Origin: a virus
Strand: one strand, 5' to 3'
Length of the DNA stretch: 24,056 nucleotides
Virus record (IMG/VR): IMGVR_UViG_3300018421_000204
Span: 1 to 24,056 of that record
This document shows, piece after piece, positions 11,001-17,014 of this stretch. A program made the translations under genes and the position numbers. Numbering within the stretch: the stretch's first letter is position 1; the number at the start of each line of letters is the position of its first letter. The notes beneath the pieces were generated by a model. That model worked only from the letters and a program-made list of their open reading frames with translations, was not told the DNA's origin and did not search any database.

Positions 11001-14000
11001 ATTACTTACAAGGGAGAAGAGTTTGGGTTTCACCCACTGGACGAGCAATTTACAACATTTAACATAGCTAATAAAGCGGTTGAGATATCGAAAATAAAAA
11101 TTTATGACAACATAGATTTCACAGATGCCCAGAGAAGCGAAGTAAGAAAAAGTATAGAAAATGAAATTGCAAGAGCATCTTTATCAGACCTTAGAAAACA
11201 AGTCAACACAGATCTTAATATTTTAAATACTGATGATTGGTATTCAAATAGATTTTTTGAAATAGCTACATCAATTAGCGACGCAGTATTTAGAGGGATT
11301 AAAAATATAGGAATCTTTTATGAATCTGAAAAAGTAAAAGATAATGCTGCTAGGCTTGTTAGCGAAGAGTTTGTTAATGCTATGAATTCTATATCAAAAG
11401 ATGATTTTAATATAGAATCTCAACTTTACGAAGTTGAAATACCTGAAAAAGAAGACCTATTTGATTACAACGGCTCTATGAGAGACCAGAGCCCGAAGGT
11501 TGTGGAAGCTTTCAGGAAGGCTTTTGAATCTGAAAATATGTCCGAGGAGTTTAATGAACTCTACGGAGAGGACGGAGACGCATTAGCCGTTGAATTTTAC
11601 GACGAGCTTTCATTCCTTGGGCAGAGAGAGCAGTACGCTTCAGAGCTTTTGAATAAGTACGGAATCAAGGGGCATTACTATGATGCCGCCTCACTAACGC
11701 CGGGTTACGATCCGAAAGCAAAGAACTACGTCATCTACGAAGACAAAGCCATATCAATAGTTAAGAAACTCTACGCTAAAAAGCGTCCTGCTTTCGAGTC
11801 TGACGAAAGACTTAGCATCAGATCTGCGTCGATAGCAGACGGAAATACAAAGCCTGAAAGATTATCTGCTTCAAATAAAAATAGAATCGTCAGGACGGAG
11901 CCGAGAGTAGATAGAAGTATTGAACAAATACTCAACACTCTTTACGCAAAGCCGAATGTTCAAGAGTCTTTCTTTGACAAGATAAAGTCCATCATATTTG
12001 ATGATGAAAAAAGAAAAGAATACATATCTAGATTCAGGTCTGCATTCCTAGATAAATATGATTACATAGCTAAAGTAAATAAGAAAGCATCTTTACGCAA
12101 GAAAGATGAGAGAGAGCTACTCGCAAGCACGAATGCTCATTCCCTATGGCTCTTAGCTGACAGATCCAACAGTCTCACTTCAGCAATGATAAACAATGGA
12201 GCCGTAGTTTTAAGAGGCGGGATCGCAAGAATAGATCCGACAAAAAAGAGTTTAACGCAGGCTCTTCAGCCACTGTTTGAATCTAATGAATATTTGTATA
12301 GAGAGTGGGCGACTTGGATGGTCGCAAACAGATCTACAAATATCATGAGATCAGGAAGGCTTACTCCTCTGTCACAAGAAGAAGTGAACAGAGTTAATGA
12401 CTATGTAAATAGCAGCGGGAATCTACAGCTCTTCGAGAGCGTGAGAAGAGATTACGAAGAATGGAATGGAAGCCTAGTCGAGTTCTTGAAAGACACAGGC
12501 GTAATCAACGAAGAACTCGCGAGAGTATTTGTTAAGTACGCTGACTACATTCCCTTCTACAGAAACTTAGATCTGGATGGTACCGGGGAAGAAGGCGTAA
12601 GGCCGGAGATATTCAAGCAGATTCTTCAGGATGAAGGAATTGATCTCACACTGGGAAGAGTGAGAAGGCTAAAGAGTTTATTCCCTAGCCTTATAGACAA
12701 TAAAGTACCCAGAAGGATGAAGGGTGGAGAGCAGCAGCTAGATGATCCCCTCACGGGCATCATGAAAAACCTAAGCGCATCAATAACTGCTGGCATGAAG
12801 AATCTTGCAGCTCAGCAGACCATGAAAGATGCTGTCGATGCAGGGATCGCAACAGAAGTATTTGCGGATGAGAATGGATATGTTGATCCCGCATACTACA
12901 CAGTGAGGGTCAACGGAGAAGAGAGATACTTTGATGTTACTGATGATAAGTTGGTTGCTGCGATAGAGGGATTTACAAGGCCGAACGTATCCATATCCCC
13001 GTTCTTCGCTAAGCCAGCTTCTTGGTTGCGAGAGTCCGTAGCAAGAAGTCCTATGTTTATATTCAGGAACTTGTTCAGGGATTCAGTATCTTCTTATGTT
13101 ACATCCGGTGTGGAAATGAAACCAGTAATAGACACTATGAATAAATTCATTGGTGATCTATCTGGCGACAGAACACAGACCTACTCAGTACTTGAAAATG
13201 CTGGGATCGTAGGCGGGTACGATTATGTGTTCGAGCCTAAGAAGTTTGAAGAAAACTTCAGAAAGAAGATGCGTAAGCAGGGAATGACCATGAAGAAGGG
13301 GAGTGTTGATTCTGTCACTCCCATCTTCTCAAGAATATGGGATTCGCTGGGTGAAGCATCTCAAGTTTCCGATGCTGCGACAAGGCAAGTAGTCTATGAG
13401 GACACTCTACAGAGACTGCTCAACAAGGGCGTTGGAAGAGCCGAGGCCGAAGCCGAAGCAATATTTCAGGCTATGGAAGTTCTGAACTTCACCAGAAAGG
13501 GAAACAATGCTTTCCTAAATACCATACTGCCAACCCTTCCGTTCTTCAACGCGAGAATGCAAGGCTTGGACGTGATATACAGGTCTTTAACTGGAGAGTA
13601 TTCAGCTAACAGGTTGGGTAAGGAAGAAGCTCAAGCATCGTTCTTGAGAAGGGGACTGTTTCTGGCAGCTATGACTGTCCTGTATACATCCCTATCCATA
13701 GACGATGAAGAATACAAGGGCGCGACAGACGCGGAAAGAGATGACAACTGGCTCATTACGCTACCCGGTCAAACAACTTTAAAGATACCCATCCCCTTTG
13801 AAGTTGGTCTTATATTCAAGGTAATTCCAGAGCATATAACTAGAGCCATACTACAAGATGAGTCGCTTAGGGAAGCTGGGAATTCCGTAACTAGAGGAAT
13901 CGTCAACTCGCTTGAGCTTCCGCTGACTGGACCGCAAGCGGTGGCTCCGATATTTGAAGTCTTGGTTAATAAGAGTTGGTTTACCGGCAAGCCTATCGTT

Positions 14001-14612
14001 CCTGAGTATATGCAAGATAGGCCGAAAGAACTTCAAGCTAAATATTATACCAGCGAGTTCGCAAAGCAGCTTTCATACCTGAGCCCAGTACCGCTTAGCC
14101 CCCTTTCTGTCGAGCATGTTCTAGAAGGATATGCTGGGACTATGGGTAGCTACATGCTTGGCTTACTCGATTCAGTAACGTCTTTGGTTAGCGGAAAGCC
14201 GATCATGATGAATTGGAGGCAGGATGAAATCCCGATCGTCGGTGCGATATTCCAAAGTGCCAACGCATCAGAAGGGCAGACGCAAAGATGGAATGATTTC
14301 TTCTTCTCTGTCAGGGGAATTGTTTCAGGGCTCAGAGATCTAGAAAAAGAAGATCCCGAAAGAGCTATGGAAATGAGAGAGAAATACGCTGATGTTCTGT
14401 CCATAAAGAGTTCTCTTGAAAGCATTCAAACAGATCTTAATGAACTAAGGTCTATGAAGACTAGGGTTTTCCTAGATAAGAATATGGATGATTCCCGAAA
14501 AAGAGATATAATTGATGGTATAGATAATAGAATAAAGCAGATTCTTAGTAACACGCAGGAGTTTACTAAAATGATGCCCGGACCTATACCGTTCTTTAGG
14601 GGAATAAACTGA
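5016..14612 (+). CDS. Giant polyvalent virion protein: metallopeptidase, triplicated module, ART domain
   Basis: A 3198-residue protein. The ATG follows the previous stop by one base, with only a weak ribosome site, so coupling is likely. Seen in order: a hydrophobic Ala/Gly-rich region (about 125-200) fit for membrane insertion; a charged coiled coil (about 348-430); a HEIVHAM zinc-peptidase motif (H995, E996, H999) with a later EEAVAE that can supply the third ligand (about 1049-1054); three copies of a diverged module (about 1159-1318, 1354-1541, 1542-1715); an ADP-ribosyltransferase-like domain (about 1945-2260) with YHGS around H1950, GTGEGAQAFGWGLYF, LYEVEIP and a closing NYVIYED; and a long C-terminus with SPMFIFRNLFRDS (about 2678), resembling the LPD38 type. 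Family knowledge: phage polyvalent proteins carry such enzymes into the cell with the DNA. No T7-like RNA polymerase motifs were found, so this is not an N4-type virion polymerase. Substrates of the peptidase and ART domains are unknown. Confidence 0.85.
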   Translation: MAKEGFLDRDFKVPINGEIVEFKKGTSFYDVEKELRRRSTGLTGGLDNAFLSGVESLKGSISALPSMIFGDVFGSQESLDEAGEIYRATQEEQRKLQPLPTTREDVVEAYEKEGISGALPEAYRFGAQAIGQTIPYTLPSLAASSAAQTSLGVRAASMIGRAVPMLARAGAAIPNPYAKVALGTLAGVGTLALQFLGDNLQRQYEVAESKDPEGRVTPDDITLYSAALAAGPQAAMDFITIALTSGLGRGVQIAAAKSVKDSLRLAGGTARAATFPSLKESAKEAFTESLLEFPTELAQTVLERAQAGESISFEDANFVSEMMDVVAGTAPVVGAFGSFGTARAYRSNKKAFDNWEKLSEKEKEIRNGYEKRREDTLQRRYEESVARYKDNLNQYESRVAAEEAALSGQRENIEREAQRAKDEFPVDASHVIDAARSRNIKTNDNAFKSFVYRSTGGRTSNLNETTQDERSAMRTILSGLTVQSYFDEEGDGVSLPSFTSEEFDSAVKGFKSGQKITSDAVRKRLNDRFFKKNQESPVQFADSEGSRIIANSIIEEMKRKGYAVEEKGSLKARKPKYTEAQYEALIEEAQDSGSINRGDYERVTGRFNEEDFNSFVSDATVRGDLSKTRTEEMKSAGEYAPVSFRSKMDESSEDADIRPLLNKNGSPVIKAGAVDKKRILSRSTAGNVVTEVMDSQNGFFVVDEDGTVVGGSVNKKDAEKEAKFLNQNRALYRVFDKTTGNPLVGKYSDVKAAVERSKTGSAGLPGYMRGTARLADYRGQKIEPYKGKFSVIDGEGFAVRQFVSPYDYFKNRATGEVSRSENPSSNKRVNVTEITFAPTRDIAEALKDEYSKSFEPGESNWEANSERAKERKKQSLQRRFLRDIDSAVSTAVLPAEPERLTPVSKRAKVLKSIPEGSVKKGEEILSIIDSKLKEANLSKEVIASVREKIGSSGINEGAYSPNDDGFRRIAISLEAVSKAKTNEEMRVLIASIMDHEIVHAMRDLDLFTIQEWNVLSNSTYRVRNRDGQTFFDWASQTYQGMGDAEYILEEAVAEMYRQYYSVPEVRRQIAGKPRTLIERIAMFLEKMFNALSGAGFVNAADVISGMKKIQARDRGEVRTIQGQRNKLMPALPIEIPEEDTTQEDVDARFSVDVDERLARFMGRVDPYEYEVSDSNPNEFIANFVSESGSRFEFFASNDGGSIRWTAEFRDLDDRDKKSLLGYGDTGKEGIGALRVFKTVHNLLREFVESKNPEQLSISASRLNRKGEKSTSRASIYRRMMKDVGKDFGYAVEETVRDKESFFLAKKGEYSYTVQDESGVGSGERMSVAPSPFSVSPDQVNLSEEVEIDDISDERLSSILDKSKRFEYSITEREIGGKDGSSLRATILIPVGESFEYDEDKNIKRNSVLARINYDAFGYDGEYYVAFEDALASPGLQFDRTGKLGSRKARRLFATVFDLTEEVIKNKDFKSLYFDAASDLREEPDGTFRLVKTRQRLYGAGINNLAKKYGYRLIEERTEGGSEFILEKTEDGEYEFILRENEEEFEERYASLVDRAVPYPYEMRPSWDGGLLATFATENNVTITLNASTYGDSGDYDVVFKDDEMGYGVTGLHGLGSIRIFKTIFDIMEEIILLKNPRRIFFSAATTTREENSKQKRSRIKIYRRGSKQLGEKFGYEVTEEAERLDSLFTMQKGNYKYTLIDRSMPEYTLIERSMPEYEIRQSDDVENNRSSGDYYVWERFEIPGELSVEIGSLGQKLEEKIDKVLEMIGSDLSILPSYLKPFSRSSLDLSANRRYGDSYRQLREGENELRFERRLVEAKTGLAMDSEAFVTARRAAVDMGADYLSQEQQMEYVFDELDALRDRALNYKIALDKAVDYLMDADTATTEMWENEIRQSDESERFSVSPYTQLNQPSPNAQRSIPRVNEYSRMDFTNRAVRDFNDERLAKAYHGSSEDFDEFSLDFIGTGEGAQAFGWGLYFTDLLSIGRFYANSLSKITYKGEEFGFHPLDEQFTTFNIANKAVEISKIKIYDNIDFTDAQRSEVRKSIENEIARASLSDLRKQVNTDLNILNTDDWYSNRFFEIATSISDAVFRGIKNIGIFYESEKVKDNAARLVSEEFVNAMNSISKDDFNIESQLYEVEIPEKEDLFDYNGSMRDQSPKVVEAFRKAFESENMSEEFNELYGEDGDALAVEFYDELSFLGQREQYASELLNKYGIKGHYYDAASLTPGYDPKAKNYVIYEDKAISIVKKLYAKKRPAFESDERLSIRSASIADGNTKPERLSASNKNRIVRTEPRVDRSIEQILNTLYAKPNVQESFFDKIKSIIFDDEKRKEYISRFRSAFLDKYDYIAKVNKKASLRKKDERELLASTNAHSLWLLADRSNSLTSAMINNGAVVLRGGIARIDPTKKSLTQALQPLFESNEYLYREWATWMVANRSTNIMRSGRLTPLSQEEVNRVNDYVNSSGNLQLFESVRRDYEEWNGSLVEFLKDTGVINEELARVFVKYADYIPFYRNLDLDGTGEEGVRPEIFKQILQDEGIDLTLGRVRRLKSLFPSLIDNKVPRRMKGGEQQLDDPLTGIMKNLSASITAGMKNLAAQQTMKDAVDAGIATEVFADENGYVDPAYYTVRVNGEERYFDVTDDKLVAAIEGFTRPNVSISPFFAKPASWLRESVARSPMFIFRNLFRDSVSSYVTSGVEMKPVIDTMNKFIGDLSGDRTQTYSVLENAGIVGGYDYVFEPKKFEENFRKKMRKQGMTMKKGSVDSVTPIFSRIWDSLGEASQVSDAATRQVVYEDTLQRLLNKGVGRAEAEAEAIFQAMEVLNFTRKGNNAFLNTILPTLPFFNARMQGLDVIYRSLTGEYSANRLGKEEAQASFLRRGLFLAAMTVLYTSLSIDDEEYKGATDAERDDNWLITLPGQTTLKIPIPFEVGLIFKVIPEHITRAILQDESLREAGNSVTRGIVNSLELPLTGPQAVAPIFEVLVNKSWFTGKPIVPEYMQDRPKELQAKYYTSEFAKQLSYLSPVPLSPLSVEHVLEGYAGTMGSYMLGLLDSVTSLVSGKPIMMNWRQDEIPIVGAIFQSANASEGQTQRWNDFFFSVRGIVSGLRDLEKEDPERAMEMREKYADVLSIKSSLESIQTDLNELRSMKTRVFLDKNMDDSRKRDIIDGIDNRIKQILSNTQEFTKMMPGPIPFFRGIN
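10104..10163 (+). repeat. Perfect-length 30-bp tandem duplication
   Basis: Two adjacent 30-bp units (10104-10133 and 10134-10163) differ at one base. They encode YTLIDRSMPE and YTLIERSMPE at the end of the third copy of the giant protein's repeated module. The near identity points to a recent duplication. Confidence 0.9.
10165..10702 (+). repeat. 16-bp exact direct repeats flanking a helical segment
   Basis: The same 16 bases occur at 10165-10180 and 10687-10702, 522 bp (174 codons) apart in the same frame; both encode the peptide EIRQSD. They bracket a helix-rich segment between the third repeated module and the ART-like domain, as expected if this segment was duplicated from, or inserted through, a short homology. 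Confidence 0.8.
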
Positions 14613-14935
14613 TGGCGATTAGGACTAAGCACGGAGTTTCTATCAACGGCATAAAGCCTGAGCTTGTGCTAGGTATAGATATAGCTCATGGATACTTTAA
14701 CAGTATGGGAATAAACGAGATGGTTCTAACGTCCATTGTTGACGGGAAGCATTCTCACGGTTCCCTTCATTATATTGGGTATGCTGCTGATATAAGGATA
14801 TGGGCAATAGAATCTAAAGGTTTAGCTGAGTTCACAGAGGGCTTAGCTGAAGAACTTGGCAGCGAGTTCGATGTTGTACTTGAGAAAGATCATATACACA
14901 TAGAGTTCCAGCCAAAGAATAGAGGTGTGAGATAA
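14612..14935 (+). CDS. Endolysin, M15-family peptidase
   Basis: A 107-residue protein predicted to cut peptide cross-links of the cell wall at lysis. The zinc-site pattern of M15 peptidases is visible: HYIGYAAD gives H53 and D60 (HxxGxAxD), and EKDHIHIEF near the C-terminus gives the second histidine (H94 or H96). The length is that of a single catalytic domain, without a separate wall-binding domain or signal peptide, so release through a holin is expected. The ATG overlaps the stop of the giant gene by one base and has a GGGGA-type ribosome site. It is followed directly by a small membrane protein and a spanin pair, which supports the lysis role. Confidence 0.85.
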   Translation: MAIRTKHGVSINGIKPELVLGIDIAHGYFNSMGINEMVLTSIVDGKHSHGSLHYIGYAADIRIWAIESKGLAEFTEGLAEELGSEFDVVLEKDHIHIEFQPKNRGVR

Positions 14936-15111
14936 TGGAATGGTTGACTGAGAATTTCTCGAACGTGGTTGAGGTTGTTCTTAATTTAGTTGGAGCGTTT
15001 GCTGTGATTGCAACGATGACTCCGAATGAAAGCGATAACAAGATTGTCGCCTTTGTCCTCAATGTCATCAACACGCTCGGCGCTAACTTCGGCAAGGCCA
15101 GCAATGGCTGA
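14935..15111 (+). CDS. Small holin-like membrane protein
   Basis: A 58-residue protein whose ATG overlaps the endolysin stop (TAATG) and whose stop overlaps the next start (TGATG). It has a hydrophobic stretch VVLNLVGAFAVIA (about 14-28) and a second moderately hydrophobic stretch IVAFVLNVINTLGA (about 37-51), with polar ends. Size, two potential membrane segments and position between endolysin and spanins fit a holin; there is no sequence motif that proves it. Too short to appear in length-filtered gene searches. Confidence 0.7.
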   Translation: MEWLTENFSNVVEVVLNLVGAFAVIATMTPNESDNKIVAFVLNVINTLGANFGKASNG

Positions 15112-15401
15112 TGCTTGAGCCTGTTATTTTAATATTGATTTTATCTATAATGCTTTTCATTGTCTTTATCCTATGGGGTATGGGCAAGGAATATGTAGGT
15201 AGGATCAGCTCTGAGAAAGAATCAGCAGAGAAGAAAGTTGAGAGGTCTATCCGTGCAATGGAAAAGCTCGTTGGCCCACGCCCTTCTCGCAGTCTTCTTA
15301 TTAAGCGTTGGGAGCGGAGGATGCGTGAAGCGTCCGGTGGAGGCGATAGTACCTCCCTGTCCAGCTCCGAACGAAGAAGCGATAGCATCCCTAAGGAATG
15401 A
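15111..15401 (+). CDS. i-spanin (Rz-like)
   Basis: A 96-residue protein with an N-terminal membrane anchor (about residues 4-25, ILILILSIMLFIVFILW) followed by a highly charged, probably coiled-coil periplasmic part containing SSEKESAEKKVERSIRAMEK. This is the layout of inner-membrane spanin subunits, which join with an outer-membrane lipoprotein to fuse the membranes at the end of lysis. The partner is encoded out of frame inside this gene. The start is coupled to the holin-like gene by a TGATG overlap. Confidence 0.75.
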   Translation: MLEPVILILILSIMLFIVFILWGMGKEYVGRISSEKESAEKKVERSIRAMEKLVGPRPSRSLLIKRWERRMREASGGGDSTSLSSSERRSDSIPKE

Positions 15402-15480
15402 TGACATACCAGAACCTATACTAGAATATCTAATAGATATAGATATGTTCTGCAATGCTATAGATTCTATCAGAGATTGA
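15253..15480 (+). CDS. o-spanin (Rz1-like lipoprotein), embedded
   Basis: A 75-residue frame that begins inside the i-spanin gene and ends 79 bases after it. The GTG at 15253 is chosen because AGAGG lies eight bases upstream; a TTG at 15238 is the alternative. The N-terminus is a short signal sequence (K then LAHALLAVFLLSV) ending at GSGGC, where the cysteine would be lipidated. The lipobox is imperfect because serine occupies the position usually held by leucine. The mature part is short and proline-containing (KRPVEAIVPPCPAP). The nested architecture with an i-spanin is the strongest argument for the call. Confidence 0.7.
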   Translation: MQWKSSLAHALLAVFLLSVGSGGCVKRPVEAIVPPCPAPNEEAIASLRNDDIPEPILEYLIDIDMFCNAIDSIRD

Positions 15481-15490
15481 CAAGGAGATT

Positions 15491-15520
15491 AGCCCTCGCT
15501 TAGTGCGGGGGCTTTTTCTT
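15491..15520 (+). terminator. Rho-independent terminator after the lysis cassette
   Basis: A 9-bp stem (AGCCCTCGC with GCGGGGGCT, one G-T pair) with a 5-base loop, followed directly by a T-rich run. It lies 11 bases after the o-spanin stop and closes the structural/lysis transcription unit. Confidence 0.9.
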
Positions 15521-15582
15521 TTATGGACAACAAACAAAAGATCGACGCAGAGGAAGAGAAGATCAGGAGGGGGATACACCAG

Positions 15583-16401
15583 ATGAAGCCACCCCCTCCG
15601 TACAAAAGAAACGACAGAAAGCCTAAGCTCGGCAAGAAAATACTGGTCATACCAGACAGTCACGCAAAGCCGGGTATACCAAATCATAGATACGAATGGT
15701 TAGGCAGGATGGTCGTTGATATAAAGCCTGACTACGTAGTCAACCTCGGCGATTTGTGGGACATGCACTCGCTGAACTCCTTTGAGAAACCCGGAAGCAA
15801 GTCTTTCAATGGAGCGTCTTACTGGAAAGATATAGATGTTGGACTTGATGGGATGCTCAGGTTCCACAACCAGATAGATGAATACAACAAAGGAACTAAA
15901 GAAGAAAATAAATACAATCCAGAGCTTGTGTTCTGCATGGGTAACCATGAAAACAGAATATCGAAGTTCATTGATTCAGAGCCTAGATTTGAGGAGATTA
16001 TATCCACAAAAGATCTAAGGTTATCTGATCTGGGATGGGAAGAGGTTCCATTTCTTGTACCTAAAAAGATACATGGATGCTCATTCGCGCATTACTTCAC
16101 GTCTGGCGTTATGGGCAGGCCGATATCTGGACTTCATCAGGCAGCTAGTCTGCTGACTAAGCAATTTGGGACTTGCATACAGGGCCATACCCATACATAT
16201 GACCACTCCGTAAGGACGGACAGCATGGGTAAAAGCCTACATGGCCTAGTGGCTGGGTGTTACTTTGAACACTCAGAGGCTTGGGCTGGTCCGGCTAATC
16301 AGATGTGGAGAAGAGGATTGTCTGTACTGCATAACGTAAAGTCAGGTGACTTCGATGTCGAATGGATCGGAATGGAAAGGATCAAGGCGAAGTATTCGTA
16401 A
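15583..16401 (+). CDS. Calcineurin-like metallophosphoesterase
   Basis: A 272-residue phosphoesterase. All the family's metal-binding motifs are visible: IPDSH (D25, H27), NLGDLWD (D57), MGNHEN (N121, H122), a histidine in FAHYF (H170) and QGHTHTYD (H202, H204). The family hydrolyses phosphomono- or diesters with a two-metal centre; the substrate here is unknown, with nucleic acid or nucleotides possible. The start at 15583 is preferred because AGGAGGGGG lies nine bases upstream. An in-frame ATG at 15523 would add 20 residues but follows directly on the terminator's T-run without a ribosome site. No promoter is obvious between the terminator and this gene. Confidence 0.85.
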   Translation: MKPPPPYKRNDRKPKLGKKILVIPDSHAKPGIPNHRYEWLGRMVVDIKPDYVVNLGDLWDMHSLNSFEKPGSKSFNGASYWKDIDVGLDGMLRFHNQIDEYNKGTKEENKYNPELVFCMGNHENRISKFIDSEPRFEEIISTKDLRLSDLGWEEVPFLVPKKIHGCSFAHYFTSGVMGRPISGLHQAASLLTKQFGTCIQGHTHTYDHSVRTDSMGKSLHGLVAGCYFEHSEAWAGPANQMWRRGLSVLHNVKSGDFDVEWIGMERIKAKYS

Positions 16402-16753
16402 ACAGATACCCAAGAGAGATAGGTTGCACCAGATACATAAATGGCTAATAAATGAGTACGGTCGAAAAACTCGTTTGAGGGTCGAAAAACTACCCAAATC
16501 CGAAAAGGATTGCTTGGGTTATGTCGAGCTTGGAAGTGGTACTCCGCTCATTAGAGTCAGCAAGTTCTTATCTAGAAGTGAATCTATATCCGTATTGATA
16601 CATGAATACTGCCATGTGATTTCGCACTACAAACACGGACCACACTGGAAAAGAAAATATGGTGGTCATGATAAAAACTTCTATTCAATATTGTACGAAG
16701 TAGAGAACAGGTATTTTTATGAAGGTGGAAATGTTGAGAGCGGAGATTTCTAA
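16355..16753 (+). CDS. SprT-like zinc metalloprotein
   Basis: A 132-residue protein with IHEYCHVISH, an HExxH zinc motif (H83, E84, H87). This is followed by HGPHWKRKYGGHDKNF, where a further histidine (H105 is the best candidate) can be the third ligand, as in SprT/WSS1-type small metallopeptidases. The N-terminus is basic. The ATG at 16355 lies inside the phosphoesterase gene in another frame and has AGGTGA five bases upstream; a GTG at 16346 lies within that ribosome site and is unlikely. Cellular SprT-like enzymes act on DNA-protein crosslinks; that role is not shown for this phage protein. Confidence 0.7.
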   Translation: MSNGSEWKGSRRSIRKQIPKRDRLHQIHKWLINEYGRKTRLRVEKLPKSEKDCLGYVELGSGTPLIRVSKFLSRSESISVLIHEYCHVISHYKHGPHWKRKYGGHDKNFYSILYEVENRYFYEGGNVESGDF

Positions 16754-16934
16754 TCAGAAGAAATCTCTGGCTAGTTTATATCAAGCAAAGGTATGTCTTA
16801 TGAACGCAGAGGGATTTCTGATTACCGATGAAGTAGAACAAGTTCTAGATGAGAACCTTATCTACGAGCTTAGGAAAAGCATAAGGAATGTTATAGACGG
16901 TATCAGTATCAGCATGAGGATTGCTGACAGGTAG
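16719..16934 (+). CDS. Small conserved-looking protein, unknown function
   Basis: A 71-residue charged, mostly helical protein that overlaps the end of the SprT-like gene by 35 bases. The ATG at 16719 has AGG seven bases upstream; an ATG at 16731 is an alternative. It ends two bases before the 3' end of the oppositely oriented tRNA-Ile gene, so plus-strand transcripts running on would be antisense to that tRNA. No motif is recognised. Confidence 0.55.
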   Translation: MKVEMLRAEISNQKKSLASLYQAKVCLMNAEGFLITDEVEQVLDENLIYELRKSIRNVIDGISISMRIADR

Positions 16935-16935
16935 G

Positions 16936-17012
16936 TGGTAGGCTCGGCGGGACTCGAACCCGCGACCACCGCTTTATAAGAACGGCACTCTAACCGACTG
17001 AGTTACGAGCCC
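16936..17012 (-). tRNA. tRNA-Ile, anticodon UAU (reads AUA)
   Basis: A full cloverleaf can be drawn. The acceptor arm is GGGCTCG with CGAGCCT. The D arm is ACTC/GAGT, the anticodon arm CCGTT/AGCGG with loop CTTATAA, and the T arm GCGGG/CCCGC with TTCGAGT. A73 and an encoded CCA are present. The loop gives anticodon UAU. The 1-72 pair is G-U rather than a Watson-Crick pair. The gene lies at the downstream end of the minus-strand recombination operon. AUA codons are frequent in the phage genes here, which fits a codon-supply role. Confidence 0.93.
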
Positions 17013-17014
17013 AC

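Noticed and set aside
5016-14612. N4-type giant virion RNA polymerase
   Set aside because: Size fits, but no T7-like polymerase motifs were seen; peptidase-like, ART-like and LPD-type segments explain the sequence better.
14612-17012. Integrase or attachment site near the tRNA genes, suggesting a prophage
   Set aside because: No recombinase gene and no duplicated tRNA end were seen; the tRNAs carry complete CCA ends and sit inside phage operons.
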